From assembly GCF_001039355.2 (NCBI RefSeq), contig NW_019775731.1, positions 1 to 56,705 on the forward strand: a stretch of 56,705 nucleotides of DNA. The letters run 5' to 3'. Source of the stretch: Lingula anatina. Its lineage: Eukaryota; Brachiopoda; Lingulata; Lingulida; Lingulidae. The notes below the pieces were generated by a model that was given only the letters and a program-made list of their open reading frames with translations, was not told the DNA's origin and made no database searches. A program made the translations under genes and the position numbers. Of this stretch, positions 13,034 to 23,071 are shown piece by piece (position 1 is the first letter of the stretch; each line of letters opens with the position of its first letter).

Positions 13034-15599
13034 ATTCATCATTCTCACATAAAATCATATTTATTCAGAATTTTACCTGTTCAATGGAGTATTCCTTCCC
13101 TGCTACTTCTGCCACCTTGCTGATCTTTTCAATGTGATCCTGTAGTCTCATCTCAAGACACTTGGAGAAGGTCAGGGACTGTTTTGGACGCACTGGGAAA
13201 CCAAGGTCGTTTGACAGCTGCATATGAAAAGGGAGAAGAAAAATAGAACTATTAATGAATGTGGATTATTACTGACTGTGGAAGGGGAAATTATAAACAA
13301 GGGTCACAAAAGAAAATATGTAAAATTTCACTTTTAGTGTGTATTTAATTTCTAAAAGAAAGAAATGGTCGAATGAATTTTTCAAACACTTCAACAGAAC
13401 TAAGTTTGCGCTTCAATCTGTCAAAAGAATTTAGCATTCCTTGCCTTCCCCTCTTCTTAATAAAAAGAAACTGTACCTAAATAAGGTTCTACTGACCTGT
13501 TCCCAATGCCTGTTCCTCATGCCTGGGTTTCTCAAGCCTTGGATAAGAGGGATATAAGGTCTAAACTCCTCTATCATGCCTTTCACCTCTACTGCTACTT
13601 GCTGCACACCTGTAATCATAGGATACACACAAATCAACCAGGGTGTTATTGGCATCTTAGGATTTCTATTACACAGATATACAGTTGTAAGTATCTTGTG
13701 AGCATTACCAGCACTGCCTTAGTACTTCTGCAAAACCATAAAATTTATATTAAAAATATCCAAAGCTGAAACTTTGGTGGGGTTTGGAAATTAAAAATAT
13801 ATTGCATTTATTATGTCATCCTTAACTGTCAACTTTATCCCATGACTAACTGTGAGTTTATCTCTGCAATGAGAAGCTGCTTTAAAATTAAAAAATCACA
13901 CTGGTATTAACAGGTTGCTCCACTCTAAGGGCTGTGAGGGCCATTTACAGAAAAAAGGCAAAATTGCAAATTGCATCTTAAAATTCAAAATAAAAGAATA
14001 TTCAAGGCAATAACTTAACCTGCCTAAATATCTGGGAAAATATTAAAGGATTTAAAGGGGCATGTGTATAACATCAGTTCTGCTAACTACAGGGAAATTG
14101 TGCATGGGTTCTTGTGTATGTCTGTGCACATTTCTAATACAGCATAACACACAAATTGGACATCTTGGAAATGCATGCATTATATACCCCGGCCATATAA
14201 TAAAACATTAAAGGACAACATGATTGTATGAATTCAGAAACATTCAAGTATCTGTGCATCTATACAAGGGGAGTAATAAGTGCCATGGTGACCATATGAT
14301 ACTCACAAAACCCCCCATGTTCCTCCTTCACATATAATACTGAGTCAGCTGCATACAGTAAAAAGTTATATCTAAATAGTCTCCATTGCCTTAAAATCTC
14401 ATTGTTTTCTACAAAAACTACAGTTCTTGCATCAAATACTGATCATAAGGAGAAAAAAAAACAAAGATAAAACTATCACAAAGTACTTTGCACATTTCTT
14501 TCAATTTCTATTTACTTCCTTTTTTTCCCTAAAACTTCAGGTTATGCTTCACCACTAAATTTGAAAACACAACTCATACCAGGTATATCATTGAAAATCT
14601 TCACAGACTTGTGCATGGTTTTGTAGGAGTCATTCACATTCTTTTCCAGGCTTTCAGCATCAATGGATGTCAGTGGATCATTCATCCAGCTCTCATTCCA
14701 ACGGAGCCATTCGGAGCATGTGATCCAGAGATTTCGGAAAGGTTCAAAGTCCTTCACAAGCTTTATCAACTTGTCATACTAAAATAAAATTGGAAAATTG
14801 ATGGTAGAGTAGGAGTATAGGGGAAAGGGAAAATAACTATTAACGACATGAATTTTCAAGAATTTTCATTTTTAGTTCCTCACAAAAAATACTATTTGAC
14901 ATGACCTTAAATCACTTTAGCATCTTTTCCCAATTATGAAACACTTCTTTGTGAACAACATCACAAATTAGTTCAAATTTAGTGAACAATTGCATCAGAT
15001 GTCCAAATAACCAGACCTCCACCCAGTACTCACGTTTGTGACAGGCAGACCAAACAGGCGTTCCCTGTTGTTGTATTTGGCAGCATCCTCTTGAGCTTCC
15101 TTCAGCTGCTTATTTATTCTGCGTGCCTCATTGGCAATCTCATGTGCTCTACCTATGTCAGTGTGGGCAGCCATACCAGCTACAACCATCTAATCAAACA
15201 TGAGAAAATGAAATGTGTTTTAAGATATTTATAACCTGCAATGACATGCAAATCACATTTATATCACAAAAACCTTAGCGAAAAGCTAATGTTCCAGGTG
15301 CAAAATATTTTATGCTAATTTTAAAAGAAATAACAATGTCTTTTTGGAAACCTCTTTATGCTGAAGAAAAGCAAAGAAATTCAATTGCACCAATGCTCAA
15401 AGAAAAACTATACAGCTTTCATCCATGGCCACCACCCACCTGCAGTGTATCCAGTTTATCATTGAAGTTGGCCTGATCTAGAACCTGTAGCTTCCTAAAC
15501 CTCTCCTCATCCTCCTCCAACTGGACCAGAGTGTTCTCCATCTGAGTCTCTATCTTGTGTGGCCACCCAATAGCAGTCCACCTAAATACAGTGTTCATA

Positions 15600-15642
<43 letters not shown>

Positions 15643-18600
15643 GTTCCAGTGACAAGATATGCTGCTTGTTGGTGGTACAACATATTTTTATTATTAATTC
15701 AAAATACATAATATCTAGATTCTTACTTGGCATTGAAGTCATCAGTAGAAAGGTTATAGTAGAAATCTTCTATCAATTCATAATCTGACATGGCCTTGTC
15801 AATGAGTTCCTACAAAGAAAAAGATTTATAATAACCGCTGTTACAAAATGAAGGACAGAGGCCATAAAAATGTCACATGTAGAAGGTGAAGATAGTTTGA
15901 TGTTCATTATTAAAAAAAAATAAAACACAGAATACAATTATTTAAATGAAACAATTTGGATCTTTCTTATCCTTTACAGATACAACAAAACAATCTTCTG
16001 GGGACATAAATTGAGCAAGTCTATTTGAGTTAAGTGGGCAATTACCACAATAAAAAAATTGAGAAAAAAAACTCACCTGATGTTCTTTCAGTTTTTCTGG
16101 TATTCCTTTCATCCATTCCCTCATCTCTGACAGCTCCTCAATGCAGTTGGACTTGTCATAGAGTTTTCTGCTGATAGCCTTGAACTCTTCACAAGCCTTT
16201 AAATAATAGAGTGGTGAATAATCAAATAATAAAATAATAATGGTAGAGGGCATTAAATAAACAGTGAGCAAAAACTGTGATTCCATTATATCTCTGAGTA
16301 TTGTAAAGCACATAACATTTCACTTTGTAAAGATACTATACTTAAGATCATTTACAGCAGGCAAAAACATTCCCCTACATGAGTGTAAGCTTGTAACAAA
16401 CATTTTTATTTGGCACATTATTTTTGGCTTATTTTTGGCACATAGTTTAAGGGTGATTGTATTTAAATACCCTGTTAAATGATAACTAGCTTACATCATC
16501 TGCTTGTTTTCTGAGCTGTCTAGCTAACAGTTCCAGTACAGCATTACTCAGGTCTTTCCTCTTCTTTGCTAATGCCTTTCTCACTGTGTCTGTGTTGATC
16601 CAGAATGGTCCTATGACTATGGTGCTGGGGATGGTGGCTTCAATCACTTCTTTCTCTTTCAAGTGCATCTCTACTTCATGCTTCACTTCAGCTGCTGATT
16701 TGCCTTGCTTTTCATACTCCCTTGAAGCAAACAAAAACACGGTTTACAGTTTTAAGATGGACCTGATAAGAGAGGCAAGTAAAAATCAGAAGTCCCTTTT
16801 TAGCTGTAAATTTCCCATCATACCAACAATCAATATATCAAGATTCCACCACACATGTTCAGTTGGTATAATAATTAAGCAAAATGGTAATATCTTCTAC
16901 TTACTTGACATATGCATTTATGTCCAAATTCATCAACTCCAAATGTTTCTCATACTCTCTGGCATAGGCTTTCATTGGAATGAGTGCTTTCTTTATGGCA
17001 TTTGTCACTGTGGTTCTCAGTTCCTCCACAGGAGGTTCATGTTCTCCCACAGACTCCAGCAGAGGTGTGCCAGACCAGAATATGTCCTCCATGATGTACT
17101 GAATTAGAAAAAAATATCAGCAAATAAAACTATGAAATCAAACTTTTGAAAATTGTGTGTACATGCATGTGTGCATGCGTGTTTGTGTATACATGTACAT
17201 GCACAATTGCAAAGGGCATAAATGATGTGTACTCATGAGTGAGCTCGTGTACATGCTAAATTAACATAAGCATTTAATTGCTTCTAATCAATTCACATAC
17301 CTTTTCCAACTGTGGCACACTCTGTGTGGATGAGATGCCTTTGTCAAACAGGCTGATCAGAGTGCTCTCAAAGCTGTTCAGATTAGTACTGTAGTGGGCA
17401 CCTTCTTTGTCCAGAAGCAGATCCACCAAAAACAGAGCATTCCTCTTGGGTCTGAATTAAAATCAATACTATAAGAATCCTGGTCCCATGATCATACATT
17501 TTTAAAATTGAAATTCAATATTTTAAATTGTCAGTTAGTCACTTAAAAATAAGAAAAATGAAATCAACTTCTTTAGTTAGTACATTAAGTTGATAAATAA
17601 CTTTCATGAGCAACAATAAAATTACTTCATCATTTTTAATGGCATCATTATCAACTTATTAACAAATAGGGACTGTGATTAAGTGTTCCTCACCTGTAGT
17701 TACTGGCTAAAAGGTCTGGTCCCCATTCTCTGTCTTCTTCATAAGTCAAACAGGCATGGCAGGCATCCAGTACGTTTTGGGTGTAAGAGACCAAAGAGTC
17801 CTGGACCAGGTACCTCAGGGAATCCTGCAATAAAGAGTGCCAACAAGGTTTAAAACTAGGCAGAAAATGCTGTCAAATATACAGATCCCACTCTTCATAC
17901 TCCACAACAAATTTGAGTTTTAGTTTGCTATTATATTGATTAAAGGTCTATTATTCAACTGTGCAGTTACCGTCCTTCAGTATAAAATTATAACATTTCA
18001 AAAATGTGTTGAAGAGTTACAATTTAATAACAGTAACTATGAAAATCACTTTTTTATTGGGTGGGCTAAATTTTGAAAAAATCTCACTTATTTTGAGTAA
18101 TCTGATGACATGCTGGGGTTCATGCAAACAGTTCAACTTATAAGCCAGCAGTGTTTTGACATACCTGCATATTAAACTTGACCATCTCCATCAGCTTCTT
18201 GAGCTTGGAAATCTGATACACATCCCAGTTGGTTTCATGGATATTAAACCAACCCTTCCCACTGTCCCTCAAGCTGGTCCTAATGGCAGCTCTCAGGGTA
18301 GTGATCCAGCTGTCCTTCAAAAACAGGGAAACCTGGAGAGAAAGTAAAAGTCATAATTTGCAGAAACTATCTAACTTGTTTAGTGTTTATGCTATAGACT
18401 ATGAGACTGTCAATGGACACACAGTGTGTGTATGACTGTTTGGACTATGAGTGGACGATTTTAATCGATTAAAATCTACAATAACTGCCAATCTTAACCA
18501 AATTTGACAAGGTAATTACTGGAGTCAATTAGCTCCTAATGGGAGAGGACAGATCTTTGACCTTTTCTTTCACCTGGAAAACTTACGTACATGGCCTTAA

Positions 18601-21600
18601 ACTGCCAAAACATAACATACAATTACACACCATGTTCCTCAGACAGTGATGCCAAACTCCACAGATTTTCATGTATACCTTATATGCAACTCTCATTGTT
18701 TCAGGTGTTATGCTTTTCTTATTAACTTTTCACACAACAGATCTATGCATTTTCAGAAGTGTAAAGTTCAAGTAGTGATTAATGCACAAAATGCTTACCT
18801 GGGATGTGGCCTGACTTTGTGTCTGTTCAAACTCCTCAAGCCTCATGGGTTTACTCATAGGTAGATGGAAGAGGCACATAGCAGAGACCTTGTTACATTC
18901 AGTCCTGACTTTGCCAATGGCTGAGATACTCTCTTCTCTGGTCAGCAGGGAGTTGAAGGCAAACTTGTCATACTGCTCATCAAATGGGTATTCAGGTAAG
19001 TCTGTGACACAGCCTAAATAATGGACAAAAAGAACAGCAATATTTTAGAAATTCCTTCAAATAACCTAATTTATCTGGAGTTTTCATTGGCACTGTGACA
19101 GTGACAGTTACTGACCTATTTACACAATGGTGCTCAAAAATTTCTGCAGGAGAAAAATTACATAGTTTACCTTTGACAAATGTTTGGAAGGAGAATATAT
19201 ATATATATATATTTTTTGTATACAACACGCTGTAGACAGTCTGACATACCTTTCTCTGGTATCACCTCTTTCACTGGCTCTGGGATGGTGACAAAGGCAA
19301 AGGTTGCAGGATCTTCTGCCACAGTCTTATCGAAGATGATCCGATTCATGGAGCGACAGAAATCAATGTTCACTTCTTTCTCTAACAACTGTATGTAGTC
19401 ATCCAAGCTATAATGAGACAGAAAAATATCACATAAGAATCCTTTTATTATTATTATCATCTGATTCTATTTTAGCACCTAGCTACAACAATCATTTAAG
19501 TAAATTTAACACCAAGGAATACACCGAGCTGTGAAGACAAACATTTTCATGTAAATGATATCACATCTTGTTAAAATATGACTTACAATATAATTTTTTT
19601 TTCTGAAGAACTGACCTTTTGTCCTTTGACAGTGAGGAAGTACTTCTAGCCCAATCAGTCATTCTCTTCAATGATGCCTGGTCCAGTTCCCCTACTCCAT
19701 CCATAGGCATACAGTCCAGGTACAGGTTATAGCGGATCAGTGCTTCTGTGTGCTTGCGGCTTCTAAAAGCATGGCCAACACGCTTAACAAAATCTCGAGG
19801 ATCCTCTGCCATAAATAGCAGCCTAACTCTGGGAATCCAGTACTGGGAGGGCAAAGTAATTCTTGTGCCTGGAATTTAAAAAAATCAATGAAAAAGGCTA
19901 TATAGGCACCAATCATTACATATACAATATGAAACAGTCCATTTACACTTTCACTAAAGGGGTCTTTGCTTTTGTTTTTCAAATCATAAAAATTGTTTTT
20001 TATCAGTGTATCTTACCATCTTTTCTCTTCCCACCATTCACTATTGTCTTTCCCTTCTGATCTACAATCCTTCCATTTTCATCACATTTCTGCACCAGAT
20101 ACAGCTGTGTTGCTTTATCGTAATCCAACACTCCCACATCCACCCAGGCATAGGTGATACTAGGGTCTCTGGGATCCACTGGAAGACAAAGTTTAATACA
20201 AAATCTAATCATAAAAATACAAATGCAAATAAATACATCAGTAAAAGTAATTAAAAGTTAAAGATCTAGGCGTTCAAGGGGAAGTTATTGAAATTTCCAA
20301 GAAATTATTTCTTTTTCAATTTACAAGAACATAACCTGAATTATTAAAATAACACATAAAAGAAAAATAACATATGAATAACTTAATATGCATAATATAA
20401 ACATACAATCATGCACATCATCAGTGGAAGGCAACAAGGCTTTGCCAGGGACAGGCATTCTCTTTCCGTCCTCCTTTCCTAATCTAATCCACTCGTGGGG
20501 TGTGCGGCAATCAAACTCTTGGTCATCAAATATCTCCAGTGGTAAATACGGTGGGAATGGAGCTGGATCCTTCAAATCAGCATTCAGTATCACATTGTTG
20601 TTTCCATTTGTCAACATTTTTGGCATCAGCATGCTGCTGTCTATGCACTCCTTGGCAAGCAGAGTCTTTAAATTCTGGCTCTCATACAGCCTCTTTCTCC
20701 TGAAAAATTGCAATTATAAATATTACTAAAGGAAGAGTTTTATAAAATACCCAGAAGGTTAAAGTGTTAAAGGGGTGAATTCCAACACTAAATACTTCCA
20801 AACAGATTTCAAGTAAATTGTTGTTTGTTTTAAATCAGTCACATTTACCTTTCAATTTCTATCTTTCTTGGACACTGTCCTGGAATGGTATAGTAGGGTA
20901 ACTGGACTTTGGGTTGAAATGACTTCACTGGAAAGTCCTGCAAAAACAAAAATACATGTCAGCATTAAATTTTTATGAAATAAACAATAATCTTGTCTGA
21001 TACTCATACTACACGAAAAATTCTCTCTCTCTCTCTCAAACACACACACATTGTAATTCTACCCATTTTTCTTTCTCTCTCACAGACGAAACTAGATTAT
21101 AGGTCTTTCATTTCTGTTTTAGGAGCAGTAATCCAGATATATTTGTAAACTTACAGATATGGTTGTTATCTCTGTGGATGGTCCATACGTGTACTCCTGA
21201 AGTTGTGCTTGTATATCCTCTGGTTTAAAGTCAACCCCAGTAACTGAAAATGTTAAGTTTACATCAATCTTACATAAAAGTCTGATACTTTGAATCCAAG
21301 ATTTGCCACTATACAACAGAATGCAAAAATAAATAAATAATAAATTAATAAAATAAAATAGAATAATAATAATAAATAAACTGGACAAACACATTTAAAA
21401 AATGTTCATTTTGACAAGCACTTGACTTTAATTTCATAATATGGTTCTCACTGAAAACTTGCAAGTGATTTTTTTTTATATTTGATATCAATTATATGCT
21501 TTGGCTAGATTTACAGTAAATACAGAAAATAATTCTTCCTGCAAAAATTGTAATAATGTAGTTGCACATGCAGAACAGTAGGTACCCGTAAGTAAAAACA

Positions 21601-22417
21601 TGTTTGGGTTGATTTCAAGTCTCCTTCATTTCAAAGAATACATATATGACCTTACCTTTTGGAGTGTGTTTTTCTTTGGCAACATTCCAAAGAGTATCCT
21701 GTTCCACAGTCTCAGGCCCTTGCAATACATTCTAAAATTAAATACAATGTTTTTCAAATTATTAGTATTTAAAGTTTGGGCACCAAAACTTAATACAAAT
21801 AAATTTACAACATAAGTGAATAAACCTGGATCCCATAATGTCTCCACTATGACTGTCCCTCCAATAAGCTGACAGTCTAGCTACATGTGTAAGTATAATT
21901 TTCTTATCTTATTACTTCTCCATTAATTAAGCAAACCTTTATTTCAAAAACCTTGTATATCAGAAAGTGGTAGCTAAGAATGAACCTCTTGTGCCCTTAG
22001 TGAATTCTGCTTCAATGTAATAGTAGTTAAGAAGCATTATAAAAATTAATGATATAGTAAGCAATTCTGTTGGAGAGAAAATCAGGCCAAATACATGTAC
22101 TTGTGAAGCAACTTTTCTGTTCTATTTCAACTGCTCGTCCAATTTATTTTGTGCTTACTGAACTCCACAACATATTACCAGATGTGTTTCTGAGTGTAAT
22201 ATCAAGAGCACAGAATTATACCAAAATAAAAAAAAATGCAAATTATACCTACCCCTAATCTTTCTTGGGCACCTGTTCCCAAAATATCTGAATAAAACCC
22301 TCTTTGTTTGATCTCTGGGTACTTCTGTCCAGAGACGGATGTTTTTGCTGTATTAATCTGTGTCCGATTGGAGGAGAAAGGCCTCCCATGGGAGCTTTTG
22401 GTTGCTCTGCTAGACAT
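1..22417 (-). CDS. DNAH1: Axonemal dynein heavy chain 1, 5' part of gene (partial)
   Basis: Inner-arm axonemal dynein heavy chain, the ATP-driven motor subunit that bends cilia and flagella. I assembled 45 constitutive coding exons on the minus strand; all join in frame with GT-AG introns and give about 2,467 residues. The start is ATG at 22417, just inside an exon with a good upstream acceptor. The gene leaves the window at base 1 in mid-gene. The order is N-terminal tail, linker, AAA1 (Walker A GPAGTGKT near residue 1529; Walker B CFDEFNRI near 1580), AAA2 (GPTGSGKT near 1811) and AAA3 (GPTGTGKT near 2178; FFVDDLNMP near 2242). AAA4, stalk, AAA5-6 and C-terminus are missing because the window ends. 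The DNAH1 call rests on remembered DNAH1-type stretches such as [20 protein letters not shown] and [10 protein letters not shown] near the N-terminus. Full-length family members are about 4,200-4,300 residues. A related DNAH is less likely. Confidence 0.93.
2771..2864. repeat. (CG)n(CA)n microsatellite
   Basis: An alternating purine-pyrimidine tract: about 19 nt of CG-rich alternation followed by about 75 nt of CA, slightly interrupted. It begins 17 nt beyond the donor of the DNAH1 exon 2881-3039 and can adopt Z-DNA. On the transcript it reads as UG repeats. Confidence 0.95.
3361..3421. repeat. (TG)n microsatellite
   Basis: About 60 nt of uninterrupted TG in the intron upstream (in transcript order) of DNAH1 exon 2881-3039. 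It is the reverse complement of the CA tract at 2789-2840, so the two tracts can pair around that exon. Confidence 0.95.
3960..3992 (-). CDS. DNAH1: Candidate 33-nt DNAH1 microexon between AAA2 and AAA3
   Basis: Between the exons 4293-4412 and 2881-3039, whose junction is phase 0 on both sides, there is a 33-nt phase-0 segment. It has a pyrimidine-rich tract and acceptor gcatccag upstream and donor gtaagt downstream. It would add [11 protein letters not shown] with no frame change or stop. The flanking exons also join perfectly without it, and I do not recall this insert in vertebrate DNAH1, so it would be an optional cassette. The -1 and -2 bases of the donor (ta) are not consensus. Supported by sequence logic only. 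Confidence 0.4.
4293..6192 (-). CDS. DNAH1: DNAH1 exons for AAA2
   Basis: Exons: 6021-6192, 5614-5768, 5183-5360, 4617-4811, 4293-4412. The first carries [17 protein letters not shown], the AAA2 P-loop, and ends exactly two residues after the P-loop Lys. The next carries [18 protein letters not shown]. The third carries the AAA2 Walker B-like region [20 protein letters not shown]. The fourth contains [20 protein letters not shown], a dynein family signature. In dyneins AAA2 binds ATP structurally rather than hydrolysing it. All phases are consistent, and the last exon ends in phase 0 after FIPKE. The introns of 150-500 nt contain only AT-rich sequence. Confidence 0.93.
6467..9788 (-). CDS. 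DNAH1: DNAH1 exons for AAA1, the main ATPase module
   Basis: Exons: 9672-9788, 9285-9473, then one of 8668-8773 or 7901-8006 (listed separately), then 7322-7435, 6923-7072 and 6467-6660. AAA1 is the principal ATP-hydrolysis site of dynein. Visible motifs: [18 protein letters not shown] leading into Walker [33 protein letters not shown]; Walker [30 protein letters not shown] (sensor-I strand and following loop); and [15 protein letters not shown]. The catalytic Lys and Thr of Walker A and the Asp-Glu of Walker B are intact, so the motor should be active. The region from 8774 to 9284 is intron and shows no further coding copy. Confidence 0.93.
7901..8006 (-). CDS. DNAH1: DNAH1 alternative exon, copy B (AAA1 Walker B)
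   Basis: A second 106-nt version of the preceding exon, with acceptor ctatag before 8006 and donor gtaggt after 7901. It enters in phase 2 and leaves in phase 0 and again encodes 36 residues, starting [15 protein letters not shown] and ending [10 protein letters not shown]. Eight residues differ from copy A: position 2 and seven positions from 24 onward, in the segment after Walker B. At least nine identical codons differ only at silent sites, so the copy is old and under protein-level constraint. Both splice sites and the Walker B residues are intact, so this is not a decayed duplicate. The expected use is mutually exclusive with copy A. Confidence 0.85.
8668..8773 (-). CDS. DNAH1: DNAH1 alternative exon, copy A (AAA1 Walker B)
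   Basis: A 106-nt exon with acceptor ttccag before base 8773 and donor gtaggc after 8668. Entering in phase 2 and leaving in phase 0, it encodes 36 residues that start [15 protein letters not shown] and end [10 protein letters not shown]. It contains the AAA1 Walker B motif. Its sequence agrees throughout with what I remember of vertebrate DNAH1, so it is probably the ancestral version. A second copy with the same length and phases lies 661 nt further along the transcript (7901-8006). Confidence 0.9.
10204..18332 (-). CDS. DNAH1: DNAH1 exons 10-27: tail and linker, residues 501-1472
   Basis: Exons in transcript order: 18165-18332, 17694-17824, 17301-17451, 16905-17098, 16495-16720, 16077-16196, 15727-15809, 15440-15581, 15034-15189, 14580-14778, 13497-13609, 13077-13217, 12547-12759, 12091-12255, 11437-11664, 10974-11153, 10614-10751, 10204-10370. 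The phases chain without conflict. The second half is the dynein linker (DHC_N2 region), with the family signatures [71 protein letters not shown] and [18 protein letters not shown]. The linker is the lever that swings during the power stroke. Introns are mostly 150-900 nt; the longest, 13610-14579, contains no gene I can see. Confidence 0.93.
10799..10948. repeat. 87-bp tandem duplication in a DNAH1 intron
   Basis: A block beginning TCACATGATAT with TTTCTGTCTGTC and ATAAATAATAAA is repeated at a spacing of 87 bp (10799 and 10886) with a handful of substitutions over about 60 bp. It lies in the intron between exons 10974-11153 and 10614-10751. Confidence 0.75.
12995..13034. repeat. (TAAA)n microsatellite
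   Basis: About ten TAAA units in the DNAH1 intron next to the exon 13077-13217. Confidence 0.9.
15599..15640. repeat. (TTA)n microsatellite
   Basis: Fourteen TTA units in the short DNAH1 intron between exons 15727-15809 and 15440-15581. Confidence 0.95.
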
Positions 22418-22424
22418 ATTTTTG
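18799..22424 (-). CDS. DNAH1: DNAH1 exons 1-9: N-terminal tail, residues 1-500
   Basis: Coding exons in transcript order: 22253-22424 (ATG at 22417), 21656-21731, 21155-21243, 20849-20937, 20407-20699, 20017-20178, 19616-19868, 19250-19407, 18799-19013. All junction phases agree. This is the DNAH1-specific N-terminus: a short Ser/Thr-rich lead of about 30 residues, then the conserved [10 protein letters not shown] stretch and PRKIEIER, followed by tail segments such as [10 protein letters not shown] and YNLYLDCMP. In the family the tail mediates assembly with other dynein subunits and docking on the doublet microtubule. The first exon could alternatively end 4 nt later at 22249, but only the 22253 donor keeps frame with the next exon. 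The intron between the first two exons (21732-22252) shows nothing else recognisable. Confidence 0.9.
19195..19212. repeat. (AT)n microsatellite
   Basis: About nine AT units in a DNAH1 intron just below the exon 19250-19407. Confidence 0.85.
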
Positions 22425-22965
22425 CTAGAAGAAAGAAAGATACTATAATTATAAAATAATTGCATCAGAGAGATTAAGGCTAGGATCCCCTGCAGACCAT
22501 ATGCACCAATATTAAATTGAGCATAAGCATCCAGCAATTACCATGGCCAAAGTCTTGCCGTACTTGTACTCGCACAGTGTGTTTGGAGTCCGAACGTGTA
22601 CGTTTTCTAAATTCAACAATAAGTGCACCATATTCTTTGACGATTTTAAAGAATAATAATATATTACTGTTAAAGTTTGAAAAAGTCACTACATGTCATC
22701 AATATAATCTTTAAAACAGCCTAATATTCTCAAAGCTTTTTGAGAGAGCACTATGGTCTGTACTTGGATCATCGTCTATACGTCTATATGTCTATACGAC
22801 TAACCATTTACAGTACAGCCTACTTGCTGGCTGTCTTGAGTACAAGTTCTACACAGTACATTGGCACTCATATTAATGCAGAGAGTTTCAGAACAAAACT
22901 AATTTAGTAACCATATCCAAAAAATGAATATAACTGTGGTAATAGCATGCATTGAAATCTTTTAC

Positions 22966-23030
22966 CTCTCTTAATGACGATTCATATCCGTGATTTATAC
23001 GATTTTGTTCAACGCACCATCAACAAATAT
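22966..23030 (-). other. DNAH1: Probable DNAH1 5' untranslated exon
   Basis: The ATG exon (22253-22424) has a real acceptor only 7 nt before the ATG, so an upstream non-coding exon is required. The best donor is GAGAG/gtaaaa at 22966, directly downstream of the motif-rich promoter. A second possible donor lies near 22543 (CCATG/gtaatt), but it would create an upstream ATG read for only five codons. The 5' end of the exon is a guess. The stretch 22425-22965 otherwise holds only AT-rich DNA and a short repeated GTCTATAC-type sequence at 22772-22799. Confidence 0.4.
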
Positions 23031-23071
23031 GGCGGAGTTGATGGAGTTGCTAAGGTAGGTGCGCATGCGCA
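23025..23071. promoter_or_regulatory. DNAH1 promoter: YY1-like, X-box-like and NRF1 motifs
   Basis: A small GC-rich island in AT-rich DNA. AAATATGGCGG (23025-23035) fits a YY1 element. GTTGCTAAGGTAGG (23046-23059; complement CCTACCTTAGCAAC) has one perfect RFX X-box half-site, AGCAAC, and a degenerate partner. TGCGCATGCGCA (23060-23071) is a perfect palindromic NRF1 site. RFX factors, with FOXJ1, drive motile-cilia genes in animals, which suits a dynein promoter. The position just upstream of the predicted 5' untranslated exon supports this reading. Confidence 0.55.
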
